This document shows, in pieces, positions 1 through 7,272 of a stretch of 32,273 bases of DNA. Numbering within the stretch: the first letter of the stretch is position 1; each line of letters opens with the position of its first letter. Both the position numbers and the translations under genes were made by a program. A model generated the notes under the pieces. It made no database searches, had not been told where the DNA came from, and was given only the letters and a program-made list of their open reading frames with translations. This DNA is from Desulfobacterales bacterium. GTDB lineage: Bacteria; Desulfobacterota; Desulfobacteria; Desulfobacterales; JADGBH01. The stretch lies in contig JADGBH010000054.1 in NCBI GenBank assembly GCA_015231595.1, positions 1-32,273 on the forward strand, given 5' to 3'.

Positions 1-1
1 A

Positions 2-91
2 GCTATGTTTCCGATTAATACTTTTTTACGTACGTCTTTTTGGGCAAAAAACTACATGATATCTACAGTTAAAAACCACATTATTATTTGA
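2..91 (+). pseudogene. Possible C-terminal remnant of an IS200-type (Y1) TnpA transposase
   Basis: The frame opening at base 2 reads about 29 residues to a TGA at 89-91. It contains FLRTSFWAKNYMISTV, which resembles the conserved tail of Y1 transposases (pattern FW-x-x-x-Y-F-V-S-T-V). The normal C-terminal helix after that motif is missing: only KNHIII follows before the stop, so if this is TnpA it is truncated or decayed. The catalytic HUH and Tyr residues would lie before the window. Support comes from the IS605-like end hairpin just downstream (223-243). The match is short and judged by memory of the family, so it could be chance. Confidence 0.35.
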
Positions 92-252
92 CTATATTTT
101 GCATATTGCATGTCGTTTATATATATAGTATCAATACAAATATCAACGAAAAATGGTTTTCAATCAGTTTTTTGCCTTCGCTATCGCTCAGACTAAAAAA
201 ATGATTGAAAATTGCCTTACATCCCCATGCCTAAAGGCAGGGGCTTTACGGC
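92..252 (+). mobile_element. Right end of an IS200/IS605-family element (partial)
   Basis: A subterminal hairpin at 223-243 (CCCC, bulged A, TGCC, loop TAAA, GGCA, GGGG) is followed by GGGCTTTACGGC. This is the arrangement found at right ends of IS605/IS1341-type elements. A second imperfect inverted repeat lies just upstream: TTTTCAATCAGTTTTTT at about 154-170 against AAAAAAATGATTGAAAA at about 195-211. Homology to a ferredoxin-like protein begins abruptly at about 250, which sets the junction near 248-252. The rest of 92-222 is AT-rich with no coding signal that I can see. The left end is outside the window, and no TnpB is visible. Confidence 0.55.
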
Positions 253-723
253 AAAGTTTGTAAATGCGATGCTCCAATTGAAGTATGTCTTCAAATAAAC
301 AAAGGGGCAGATTATACTATTGAAAGAGGAACCGGTAGAGAAATAAGTAAAGAAGAAGCTTTAAAAATAATTCAAGATGCAGAAGAAGCAGGATTAATAC
401 ATGTAACGATGAATAAATTTGGCGTAGGTCATTTTATTTGCAATTGCTGTGGGTGTTGTTGCCAATCCTTTACTTTACTCATATCTGACGGACTTCGTTT
501 ATGTGATCCAAGTCGTTATCTTCCCGTAATAAAAGAATCTTTATGTACTGGATGCGGTCAATGTGAACAAAGATGTCTTTTTCACGCTATAAATTTAGAC
601 GAAGGAATAGCGAAAATTGACGACCAAAAATGTATGGGATGCGGACAATGCAGTTTTGTATGTCTTGAAAAATCTATAGAAATGATAGAAAAAAGAAAAC
701 CTGAATTTATTCCTAAATCTTAA
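235..723 (+). pseudogene. 5'-truncated 2[4Fe-4S] ferredoxin-like protein
   Basis: An open frame runs from just after a TAA at 232-234 to the TAA at 721-723. Clear family sequence starts at about 250 with VCKCDAPIEVC, then GADYTIERGTGREISKEEAL, then the Cys-rich FICNCCGCCC segment, and then two ferredoxin motifs: LCTGCGQCEQRC (CX2CX2CX3C) and KCMGCGQCSFVC. This order is typical of small electron-transfer proteins in anaerobes with a DUF-like N-terminal Cys region before a dicluster domain. No ATG, GTG or TTG start with a ribosome site exists in the frame before base 409, and that ATG (104-aa product) lies inside the conserved domain without a Shine-Dalgarno. The native start was therefore probably removed by the adjacent IS605-type element. 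Both fourth cysteines are followed by Leu rather than the usual Pro. The redox partner is unknown. Confidence 0.7.
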
Positions 724-811
724 CATTTTCAAGATAGTTTTGAGTAGGTGCGACAGTCAGGAGTACTTACTCAAAACTTTATAAAAGCACTATCAATTTT
801 TCTAAAATGTT
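722..811. repeat. Nested 90-bp palindromic element after the ferredoxin fragment
   Basis: The outer arms AACATTTT (722-729) and AAAATGTT (804-811) are perfect inverted repeats. Inside them AGTTTTGAGTAGGT (736-749) pairs with ACTTACTCAAAACT (765-778) with a single G-T wobble. An alternative pairing is GATAGT (733-738) with ACTATC (789-794). It begins inside the stop codon of the ferredoxin fragment. It could be a transcript-end structure or a small hairpin-type mobile element. There is no U-run directly after the strong inner stem, so a classical terminator is less likely. Confidence 0.55.
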
Positions 812-831
812 GGACTTCCAATTCAAAAAAA

Positions 832-911
832 TGACATATCATTACTATTTTTTTATATTATTTTTTGTATAATCTTATAAATTTGGCCTTAGACATCTGA
901 ATTATATGTCA
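832..911 (-). repeat. 80-bp inverted-terminal repeat, copy A (reverse orientation)
   Basis: This is exactly 80 bp from TGACATATCATT to ATATGTCA, flanked by A7 on the left and T7 on the right. Its reverse complement aligns without gaps to copies B (30590-30669) and C (31959-32038). By hand 56 of 80 positions match copy C. The best-conserved parts are the two ends and the internal block around GGCCTTA. It has no coding capacity. It is probably a small non-autonomous hairpin-type repeat, but no target duplication is recognisable. Confidence 0.65.
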
Positions 912-970
912 TTTTTTTCTGTAATTTTAAGTAATAATTTACTACCAAAAACTATAAAATTTAAAACTCA

Positions 971-999
971 TTGACAAACTTTAATAATATTAGTATTTT
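971..999 (+). promoter_or_regulatory. Sigma70-like promoter for argC
   Basis: A perfect -35 hexamer TTGACA (971-976) is followed, after a 17-bp spacer, by TATTTT (994-999), four of six consensus bases. It lies about 37 bp before the argC start, and an AAAGGTG ribosome site follows at about 1024-1030. In such AT-rich DNA partial -10 matches are common, so the -35 and the spacing carry most of the weight. Confidence 0.5.
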
Positions 1000-1035
1000 T
1001 GCGATTCTTTATTTTTATATCTTAAAGGTGAAATT

Positions 1036-2076
1036 ATGATAAAAGTAGCAATATTAGGCGCAACTGGCTATACAGGCTATGAATTATTAAGGCTTCTGTC
1101 ATTTCATAAAAAAGTTGAAGTTACAATAATAACATCTAACCAGCATGTTGGAAAAAGATTTGATTCAGTCTTTCCTTCAGCTCAAGGCTGGTGCAATCTT
1201 ATTTGTGAAGAGCTATCAATTAATAAAGTCTGTGAGCAAGCTGATTTTATTTTTACAGCGCTTCCTCATAAAATACCCATGGAAATAGTTCCTGCTTTTC
1301 TGGAAAAAGGTAAAAAAGTTATAGATTTATCAGCAGATTTTAGGTTTAAAAATTCAGATTTATATGAAGCTTTTTATCAACCCCACAAATCAAAACATTT
1401 GCTTAATAAGTCTGTTTATGGTCTTTCTGAAATATCTAAAAATGAAATAAAAAACTCGGAGCTTATTGGGAATCCTGGATGCTACCCAACAAGTATTCTT
1501 CTTCCTATAATACCCCTTATCAGAAAAAAAATAATTGATGCAGATACAATTATTGCGGATTCTAAGTCAGGCGTTAGTGGTGCTGGAAGAGGAGTTGCAT
1601 TAACTTCCCACTTTTGTGAAGTTAATGAATCTTTTAAAGCATATAAAGTTGGAAATCATAGACATACTCCAGAAATATGTGAAATATTAAGCTATGAAGC
1701 TCAAAAAGAAATTAACATAACATTTACACCCCATCTTGTTCCAATAACTCGAGGAATGCTTTCAACAATTTATACAAGTCTTATAAAAGATATATCTTAT
1801 GAAGACATAAAAAAGATTTATGATGAATTTTATGGTGAGAGTGAATTTATACGAATAAGGCCAGAAAATATGCCTCCTGACACTCTTTATGTTAAAGGAA
1901 CTAATTATTGTGATATTGGCTTTAAGATAGACAACAAAAAAAATAAAAGATTAATAATAATGTCAGCTATAGATAATCTTTTGAAGGGAGCGTCAGGCCA
2001 AGCTGTTCAAAATATGAATATAATGCTTGGATTTGATGAAACATTGGGTCTCAAACAAATGCCATTTTGTCTATAA
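1036..2076 (+). CDS. argC: N-acetyl-gamma-glutamyl-phosphate reductase
   Basis: Catalyses the NADPH-dependent reduction of N-acetylglutamyl 5-phosphate to the semialdehyde, third step of arginine/ornithine synthesis, in the cytoplasm. The 346-aa length is normal for the family. The N-terminal Rossmann motif GATGYTGYE is at residues 8-16. The catalytic Cys is C149 in GNPGCYPTS, and the substrate-binding HRHTPEI segment is at 208-214. The GSG-like loop SGVSGAGR follows the Cys domain. The ATG is preceded by AAAGGTG at a good distance and by a recognisable promoter at 971-999. No other arginine gene is adjacent. The next gene, a TRAP receptor, begins 44 bp downstream, and that pairing appears coincidental. 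Confidence 0.95.
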   Translation: MIKVAILGATGYTGYELLRLLSFHKKVEVTIITSNQHVGKRFDSVFPSAQGWCNLICEELSINKVCEQADFIFTALPHKIPMEIVPAFLEKGKKVIDLSADFRFKNSDLYEAFYQPHKSKHLLNKSVYGLSEISKNEIKNSELIGNPGCYPTSILLPIIPLIRKKIIDADTIIADSKSGVSGAGRGVALTSHFCEVNESFKAYKVGNHRHTPEICEILSYEAQKEINITFTPHLVPITRGMLSTIYTSLIKDISYEDIKKIYDEFYGESEFIRIRPENMPPDTLYVKGTNYCDIGFKIDNKKNKRLIIMSAIDNLLKGASGQAVQNMNIMLGFDETLGLKQMPFCL

Positions 2077-2120
2077 AAAATGGTGTAATCAAATATAAAT
2101 TTATTTGGAGGGAATACTTA

Positions 2121-3191
2121 ATGTTAAAAAAAATTTTTTATTCAATGTTAACCGCCATATTCATGGCAAGTTCTGTTTGTATTGCGGGGCCTTCACTTGA
2201 TCAATGGAAAGCAAGTTTTGACCCATCAACTGCAAAATACAAATGTATTGTTTCTAACGTGTCTCACCCTGTTATAAAAGGTGTTTATGCTGGTTTCGCA
2301 ATAAGAGACGAATTATGGAAAAGAACTAATGGTCAAATTTATATTGATTATAAGCCTTTTTCTATGCTTGGAGGAGAAGTTGAAGTTCTTAACCAGCTTC
2401 AAATGGGAGCAATTCAAGGCATGGGCGTAAGTTCTGTCGCTTCAACAAATCTTGGCCCACGATTTGGTTTAATAAACCTGCCTTTTCTTGTTAATTCCTT
2501 TGACAAGCTTGATAAATTTGTTGCAAGCGGAAAACTTTTTAACCATTTTATGATGGCTATGGATCATCAAGGAATAATTGGTCTTGATATAACAGGATAT
2601 GGCAATTACGGATGGGCAACGACAACCCCCATAAAAACAATTGAAGATGCTAAAAAAGTAAAATTTAGAATAGCTGAAGCGGCTGTTAACCAACTTCTTT
2701 ATACCCAGTGGGGCTTTAATCCTGTTGTTATGCCTTGGCCTGATGTTCCAGTTGCCCTGAAACAAGGTGTTATTACAGGGCTTGATCACACGCCAACAGT
2801 CTGCAATATAACAAAAAAATTTGAGGTAGCAAAATACTATACTCAATTAAATTATGCTCAAGGCTTATTTATATGGATTTTTAATAAGAAATGGTTTGAA
2901 GGACTTCCTACCGACCTTCAAAAAACATTTAAAGAAACTGTTCATGATGTTTGTGCTAAAATAAGAGAAGAATCTAAACTCCAAGAAAGTGAAGAAATAG
3001 AAAAAGCTAAAAAAGAAGGTATTCAATTCTTTACTCTTTCTGATGATGAAATGGCTAAACTAAGAAATCAGGGAGATGCTGTACATCAAAAATATGCAGA
3101 TGAAATAAACAGGTTATATAAAGGGGATACATACAGTCCAACAAATTACCTTAAAGAAGTTCAAGAATATATGGAATATAAGGCTTATTAA
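2121..3191 (+). CDS. dctP: TRAP transporter substrate-binding protein, DctP family
   Basis: Periplasmic receptor of a tripartite ATP-independent transporter that passes an organic acid (substrate not predictable) to the DctQM membrane complex using an ion gradient. The ATG at 2121 follows GGAGGG at 2107-2112 and gives a clear signal peptide (MLKKIFYSMLTAIFMASSVC, likely cut after CIA, residue 22). An in-frame ATG at 2067 lies within argC and would add a hydrophilic stretch before the signal, so I rejected it. The product is 356 aa, normal for DctP. The KFRIAEA segment fits the conserved Arg that binds a substrate carboxylate, and the motif PWPDVPVALKQGVITGLDH is characteristic of the family. 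A strong hairpin follows at 3211-3246, before dctQ. Confidence 0.93.
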   Translation: MLKKIFYSMLTAIFMASSVCIAGPSLDQWKASFDPSTAKYKCIVSNVSHPVIKGVYAGFAIRDELWKRTNGQIYIDYKPFSMLGGEVEVLNQLQMGAIQGMGVSSVASTNLGPRFGLINLPFLVNSFDKLDKFVASGKLFNHFMMAMDHQGIIGLDITGYGNYGWATTTPIKTIEDAKKVKFRIAEAAVNQLLYTQWGFNPVVMPWPDVPVALKQGVITGLDHTPTVCNITKKFEVAKYYTQLNYAQGLFIWIFNKKWFEGLPTDLQKTFKETVHDVCAKIREESKLQESEEIEKAKKEGIQFFTLSDDEMAKLRNQGDAVHQKYADEINRLYKGDTYSPTNYLKEVQEYMEYKAY

Positions 3192-3210
3192 TTTGTGATG
3201 TAGTTAATAA

Positions 3211-3246
3211 AAAAATAGGGTTTTAGGAAACTAAAGCCCTATTTTT
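3211..3246 (+). terminator. Hairpin/attenuator between dctP and dctQ
   Basis: AAAAATAGGGTTTTAG (3211-3226) pairs with CTAAAGCCCTATTTTT (3231-3246) through a GAAA tetraloop, with one G-U pair. The right arm ends in a T-run. This is a rho-independent-type structure placed 69 bp before dctQ. It probably reduces readthrough or protects the dctP message, giving more receptor than membrane subunits. A second, weaker hairpin (AAAGTT...AAGCTAACTTT, about 3261-3292) follows. Confidence 0.7.
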
Positions 3247-3315
3247 GCAAGACAGTTGCTAAAGTTGGCTTAGCTTGTAAAAGCTAACTTTAAGTTATTT
3301 AATGGAAATAATTAA

Positions 3316-3819
3316 ATGTTTGGAAAAATACTTAAATTTTTGGATAAATGCCTTACTTTCTTTGAAGAATGGACATTATTTTTAACAGTCATGGCAGCTC
3401 TTATTTCACTCTTTATTAATGTAGTTTTAAGATATGGGTTCAATTATTCCTTGGCATGGTCAGAAGAGCTTGTAAGACTTGTAATTATTTACACTACTCT
3501 TATAGGATGCTGCTCAGCAATAAAAAACAGGTCTATGATTAAAATTGATGCACTTGTTCAAGCTATCCCAAAGTTAAAGCTTCCACTAAATTTGTTTAGT
3601 AATTTCATAACTATTATATTTTCAGTTATGATGATTTATTATGGATGGCAGATTGCTGCTCAGCAGCTTGCTACAAATCAAAAAACTATTATACTTAGAA
3701 TTCCTTTAGTGTATTTATATGCAATTGTTCCGTTAATGGGACTATTGATGTTTATAAGAACTATTCAAGTCCTTTATGAAGATATTACAGGACAAAAACT
3801 AACAAAAAAAGAAAAATAA
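3316..3819 (+). CDS. dctQ: TRAP transporter small permease, DctQ family
   Basis: Small membrane subunit of the TRAP transporter that associates with the large DctM permease and forms part of the receptor docking surface. The 167-aa protein shows four hydrophobic segments (roughly residues 18-40, 52-66, 90-112 and 128-147). The segment LAWSEELVRLVIIYTTLIG, with its acidic-basic pattern, is the DctQ signature region. The start follows a weak TGGA ribosome site. DctM begins 24 bp after its stop, so the two membrane subunits are surely co-transcribed. Regulation relative to dctP is suggested by the upstream hairpin. Confidence 0.92.
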   Translation: MFGKILKFLDKCLTFFEEWTLFLTVMAALISLFINVVLRYGFNYSLAWSEELVRLVIIYTTLIGCCSAIKNRSMIKIDALVQAIPKLKLPLNLFSNFITIIFSVMMIYYGWQIAAQQLATNQKTIILRIPLVYLYAIVPLMGLLMFIRTIQVLYEDITGQKLTKKEK

Positions 3820-3843
3820 ACTTAAAGGAGTTTATATTTAACA

Positions 3844-5139
3844 ATGGAAACTTCATACTTGATTGTGTGCTCAATACTTCTGGGGTGTATGGCTGCATAT
3901 GTTCCTGTGTTTATGTGTCTTTTTTTTACCGCTGTAGTTAGTTTTCTTTTATTTACGGATTTCCCCATTTTAGTGCTAGTTCAAACTTTATTTAGAAGTC
4001 TTGATAATTTTGCCCTTGTCGTAGTCTTATTTTTCATTCTGTGCGGAAACATCATGACATCTGGAACTATAGTAGAAAAATTAATTAAAGTTGCAAATAC
4101 TCTTGTAAGCTGGCTGCCTGGGGGTCTTGGAATGGCAGGAGTTATCGCTTGTGGCCTTTTCGGAGCTATATCTGGATCAACTGTCGCTACAGTTGTAGCT
4201 TTAGGTGGTTTCATGATTCCAGCTCTTATTGAAAACGGCTATGACGAAAAATACACTCTTGGACTTATGACGACATCTCCTAATCTTGGAGTAATTATCC
4301 CTCCAAGTATAGGAATGATATTATATTGCATGATTAGCAATGTATCCCTTGAAGGTCTTTTTTTAACAGGATTTCTTCCAGGAATGATGATAATATTTGG
4401 AGTATGTATTTATACTTATTTTTATTATAGAAAAAATACAACATTAGTCCGTAAACCTATTCCGACTTTAAAAGACACTATAAAAGTTTTTAAAGAAAGT
4501 TTTTGGTCATTAATGCTACCAGTGATAATATTTGGCGGCATATTTTCAGGTGCATTTACAGCAAATGAAGCGGCAGTTGTGGCGTGTGTTTATGCATTTA
4601 TTATAGAACTTTTTGTTCATAAAGCCATTAAATTTAACGATGTAAAAAAAATAACTGTAAGCTCGGCTGTAACTTCAGCTACTTTACTCATAATCGTTTC
4701 AGGCGCAACTTGTTTTGGACGCTATTTAACTCTAGAAAACATACCAGGCAAAATTACAGAAGCAGTTCTTTATAGCGTAACTTCTCCGTATATATTTCTT
4801 TTTGCAATAAATATTTTGCTTTTAGTTGTTGGCATGTTCATGGATATAATATCAGCAACCCTTATTTTAGGGCCTGTTTTTCTACCAATGCTTAGCGCTT
4901 TTAATATTGATCCAATGCATTTTGGATTAATTATGACTGTAAACCTGGCAATTGGCTACTGCACTCCTCCCATGGGTGTAAGCCTATATATTACTGGTTC
5001 AATTGCTAACAGAGATATAATTTATGTAACAAAAGCAGTTATCCCTTTTTTACTTATACAAATAAGTGTTCTTTTTATTATCACTTATTTGCCAAATACC
5101 TTTTTATGGCTTCCGAAAATGATGGGATTTTTAAAATAA
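3844..5139 (+). CDS. dctM: TRAP transporter large permease, DctM family
   Basis: The 431-aa multi-pass permease forms the translocation pathway of the DctPQM symporter. The family hallmark is clear: GAISGSTVATVVALGG followed by MTTSPNLGVIIPPSIGMI, the paired re-entrant hairpin regions. The second inverted-repeat half carries GMFMDIISATLILGPVFLP and NLAIGYCTPPMGVSLYI. About a dozen hydrophobic segments are visible, as expected. Translation starts at ATG after AAAGGAG. No terminator-like hairpin is obvious after the stop. The 84-bp gap to folD is AT-rich and holds a 22-bp palindrome. The substrate cannot be inferred from neighbours. Confidence 0.95.
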   Translation: METSYLIVCSILLGCMAAYVPVFMCLFFTAVVSFLLFTDFPILVLVQTLFRSLDNFALVVVLFFILCGNIMTSGTIVEKLIKVANTLVSWLPGGLGMAGVIACGLFGAISGSTVATVVALGGFMIPALIENGYDEKYTLGLMTTSPNLGVIIPPSIGMILYCMISNVSLEGLFLTGFLPGMMIIFGVCIYTYFYYRKNTTLVRKPIPTLKDTIKVFKESFWSLMLPVIIFGGIFSGAFTANEAAVVACVYAFIIELFVHKAIKFNDVKKITVSSAVTSATLLIIVSGATCFGRYLTLENIPGKITEAVLYSVTSPYIFLFAINILLLVVGMFMDIISATLILGPVFLPMLSAFNIDPMHFGLIMTVNLAIGYCTPPMGVSLYITGSIANRDIIYVTKAVIPFLLIQISVLFIITYLPNTFLWLPKMMGFLK

Positions 5140-5176
5140 TATATTGTTTATTTATTTGTATTTATTACATTTTAGA

Positions 5177-5198
5177 TTAATTTAAAATTTTAAATTAA
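5177..5198. repeat. Perfect 22-bp AT palindrome upstream of folD
   Basis: TTAATTTAAAA is followed directly by its exact reverse complement, 26 bp before the folD start and just before the AAAGGAG ribosome site. It is made only of A and T, so chance is plausible in this composition. It could be an operator or a weak structure in the leader. Confidence 0.35.
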
Positions 5199-5223
5199 AC
5201 AAAACGAAAGGAGATATTTTTTC

Positions 5224-6132
5224 ATGACGGCAAAATTAATTAAAGGAACAGAAGTTCGAGAACAAATTCTTGAAGAAATTACAGCAGAAGTTGCTCAAAT
5301 TAAAGAAAAACACGGAGTTGTGCCAGGTCTTGTAACAATTCTTGTTGGACAGAATCCTGCTTCAATATCATATGTTACTTTAAAAATCCAGACAGCTCAT
5401 AGGGTTGGATTTAAAGAAATTCAGGATTCTCAGCCAGAAACTATTTCAGAATCAGCCCTTCTTGCTCTTATTGACAAATACAATAAAGATGATTCCATTA
5501 ATGGAATACTTGTTCAACTTCCTCTTCCGAAACATATTAACGAGAAAAAAGTTCTTACTGCTATAGACCCGGACAAAGATGTGGATGGTTTCCATCCTAT
5601 TAATGTAGGCCGTTTGATGATAGGTGGAAGTGAAGTTAAATTTCCTCCATGCACACCTGCTGGAATTCAAGAACTTATCGTTAGATCAGGCGTTAACACC
5701 AATGGAGCTGAAGTAGTTGTAGTTGGAAGATCTAACATAGTTGGCAAACCTATAGCTATTATGATGATGCAGAAAGGTAAAGGCGCTAATTCTACAGTTA
5801 CTGTAGTTCATACTGCAACAAAAGACCTTGCTTTCCATTGCAAAAGAGCTGATGTTTTAATTGTAGCTGCAGGCGTTCCTAATCTTGTTAAACCAGAATG
5901 GATTAAGCCTGGTGCATGTGTTATTGACGTTGGCGTAAACAGAGTTGGCGAAAAAATTAGCGAAAAAACTGGGAAATCAATCGCTATTTTAAGGGGAGAT
6001 GTTGATTTTGACGCAGCAAAAGAAATTGCGGGTTCTATTACTCCGGTTCCTGGAGGAGTTGGGCCTATGACAATTACTATGCTCATGCACAATACTTTAA
6101 AATCTTTAAAATATAAATTAAACTTAATGTAA
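5224..6132 (+). CDS. folD: Bifunctional methylenetetrahydrofolate dehydrogenase / methenyltetrahydrofolate cyclohydrolase
   Basis: Interconverts 5,10-methylene-, 5,10-methenyl- and 10-formyl-tetrahydrofolate in the cytoplasm, feeding purine, formate and one-carbon pathways. The product is 302 aa, typical. The catalytic YxxxK is Y50/K54 in SISYVTLK. The VQLPLP block at 97-102, the DVDGF motif at 119-123, PPCTPAG at 141-147, the nucleotide-binding VVVGRSNIVGKP at 165-176 and the terminal PVPGGVGPMT are all present. The start follows AAAGGAG. In anaerobes of this type FolD also serves Wood-Ljungdahl one-carbon flow, which is an inference here. It also supplies methylene-THF, the carbon donor of the nearby ThyX. 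Confidence 0.96.
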   Translation: MTAKLIKGTEVREQILEEITAEVAQIKEKHGVVPGLVTILVGQNPASISYVTLKIQTAHRVGFKEIQDSQPETISESALLALIDKYNKDDSINGILVQLPLPKHINEKKVLTAIDPDKDVDGFHPINVGRLMIGGSEVKFPPCTPAGIQELIVRSGVNTNGAEVVVVGRSNIVGKPIAIMMMQKGKGANSTVTVVHTATKDLAFHCKRADVLIVAAGVPNLVKPEWIKPGACVIDVGVNRVGEKISEKTGKSIAILRGDVDFDAAKEIAGSITPVPGGVGPMTITMLMHNTLKSLKYKLNLM

Positions 6133-6140
6133 TATTGATT

Positions 6141-6184
6141 ATCTTCACCACAAAGTCATAAAAAAACAACTTTGCGGTGAAGAT
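6141..6184. other. Strong hairpin downstream of folD
   Basis: ATCTTCACCACAAAGT (6141-6156) and ACTTTGCGGTGAAGAT (6169-6184) are 16-bp inverted repeats with one mismatch around a 12-nt A-rich loop. No U-run follows, so it is not a classical rho-independent terminator on the + strand. It may stabilise the folD 3' end or be a small palindromic repeat. Confidence 0.6.
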
Positions 6185-6312
6185 ATAAATTTATAGTGCA
6201 TAGTTATTCAATATTAGTTAGACAAGGGGGAATATGATATGGCCTTCTTAGGAATAATGGAATTAATTCCCATTTAAAATATTAACAAAAATTTTAATGC
6301 GAGTTTGGAGTT

Positions 6313-7242
6313 ATGAAAGATAAAATACATATCTATTATTTTAATAAAGACGGCGTATCTATAAAGCAAAAAACAATAAAAACTAATCTATTAAGATTAA
6401 TATTTTGTCTGTTTTTAATATCATTAGTTTTTATAGGATATTTTACATTTGAGTATGTTAATCTCAAAGAAAATATAACATATTATCAAAATCTTGATGA
6501 AAAAATAGCTCTCCAATTAGACGAAATTATAGAACAACAAAGGCAAATTCATACTTTTGCTGAAGAGCTTAATTCTTTAAAGCAAAGATTATCTGAACTT
6601 AATGAATACGAAAAAAAAATAGAGCTTATCGCCAAAGTAGATAAAAAAGTCTATACTGAGGAAATCTTAGGAGTTGGAGGCTCAAGTTCGGATGAAGTTG
6701 AACCATTTTTACTTGCTAACGCAAAACAAAACAGTATTCTCCATGAAATGTATAAACAATCTGCTGAATTAGATTATGAGTCAAAAAAGCAACATAAAAT
6801 GCTAGATGTAATTGTCAAATTTCTCGAAGATCAAAAAACGTTACTTTCAATTATTCCCTCAATATCACCTACTGAAGGATGGATGTCATCGAAATTTGGA
6901 CGAAGAGAATCACCTTTTATTAATGAAAAGCAAGAATTTCATAGAGGGGTAGATATAAGCACGCCAAAAGGAACTGATGTTATTGCAACAGCTAATGGAG
7001 TAGTGAAATTTGTAGGAAAAAACGGAAACTTTGGCAAGATGATTATAATTGATCATGGGTATGGTATTACAACAAAATACGCTCATCTCAATGATATTAT
7101 TATAAAAAAAGATGATACTATTAAAAGAGGAGATATTATTGGTCACGTAGGAAATACTGGAAAATCAACCGGTCCACATTTACATTATGAAGTTCATATG
7201 TATGGAATACCTGTAAATCCTCAAAAATATATATATAATTAA
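6313..7242 (+). CDS. M23-family (LytM) metallopeptidase, membrane-anchored
   Basis: Likely a peptidoglycan endopeptidase or division/envelope regulator acting in the periplasm. The 309-aa protein has a short cytoplasmic N-terminus, one membrane segment at about residues 27-47, a coiled-coil-like region at about 50-110, and a C-terminal LytM domain at about 190-305. The zinc ligands are complete: H210 and D214 (HRGVD) and H291 in HLHYE, with H258 (AHL) and H289 as catalytic histidines, so it should be active rather than a degenerate EnvC/NlpD-type activator. A GGAG is only 2 bp before the ATG, which is tight. An M23 peptidase next to secA is a common order in related bacteria. A hairpin and about 130 bp without coding signal precede it. 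Confidence 0.9.
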   Translation: MKDKIHIYYFNKDGVSIKQKTIKTNLLRLIFCLFLISLVFIGYFTFEYVNLKENITYYQNLDEKIALQLDEIIEQQRQIHTFAEELNSLKQRLSELNEYEKKIELIAKVDKKVYTEEILGVGGSSSDEVEPFLLANAKQNSILHEMYKQSAELDYESKKQHKMLDVIVKFLEDQKTLLSIIPSISPTEGWMSSKFGRRESPFINEKQEFHRGVDISTPKGTDVIATANGVVKFVGKNGNFGKMIIIDHGYGITTKYAHLNDIIIKKDDTIKRGDIIGHVGNTGKSTGPHLHYEVHMYGIPVNPQKYIYN

Positions 7243-7272
7243 TCTATTCGACAACATGAAGGTACTTTCTAT

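Noticed and set aside
2067..2120. Upstream ATG for dctP overlapping argC
   Set aside because: It would place 18 extra residues before an obvious signal peptide, and the ATG at 2121 has a strong GGAGGG.
1036..5139. Functional link between argC and the TRAP transporter (arginine-related substrate)
   Set aside because: Adjacency alone does not support it; the receptor sequence gives no substrate information.
6239..6277. Twelve-codon frame after GGGGG between folD and the M23 gene, possible leader peptide
   Set aside because: A good ribosome-like purine run precedes it, but there is no arrest motif or paired structure near its end, and it is short enough to be chance.
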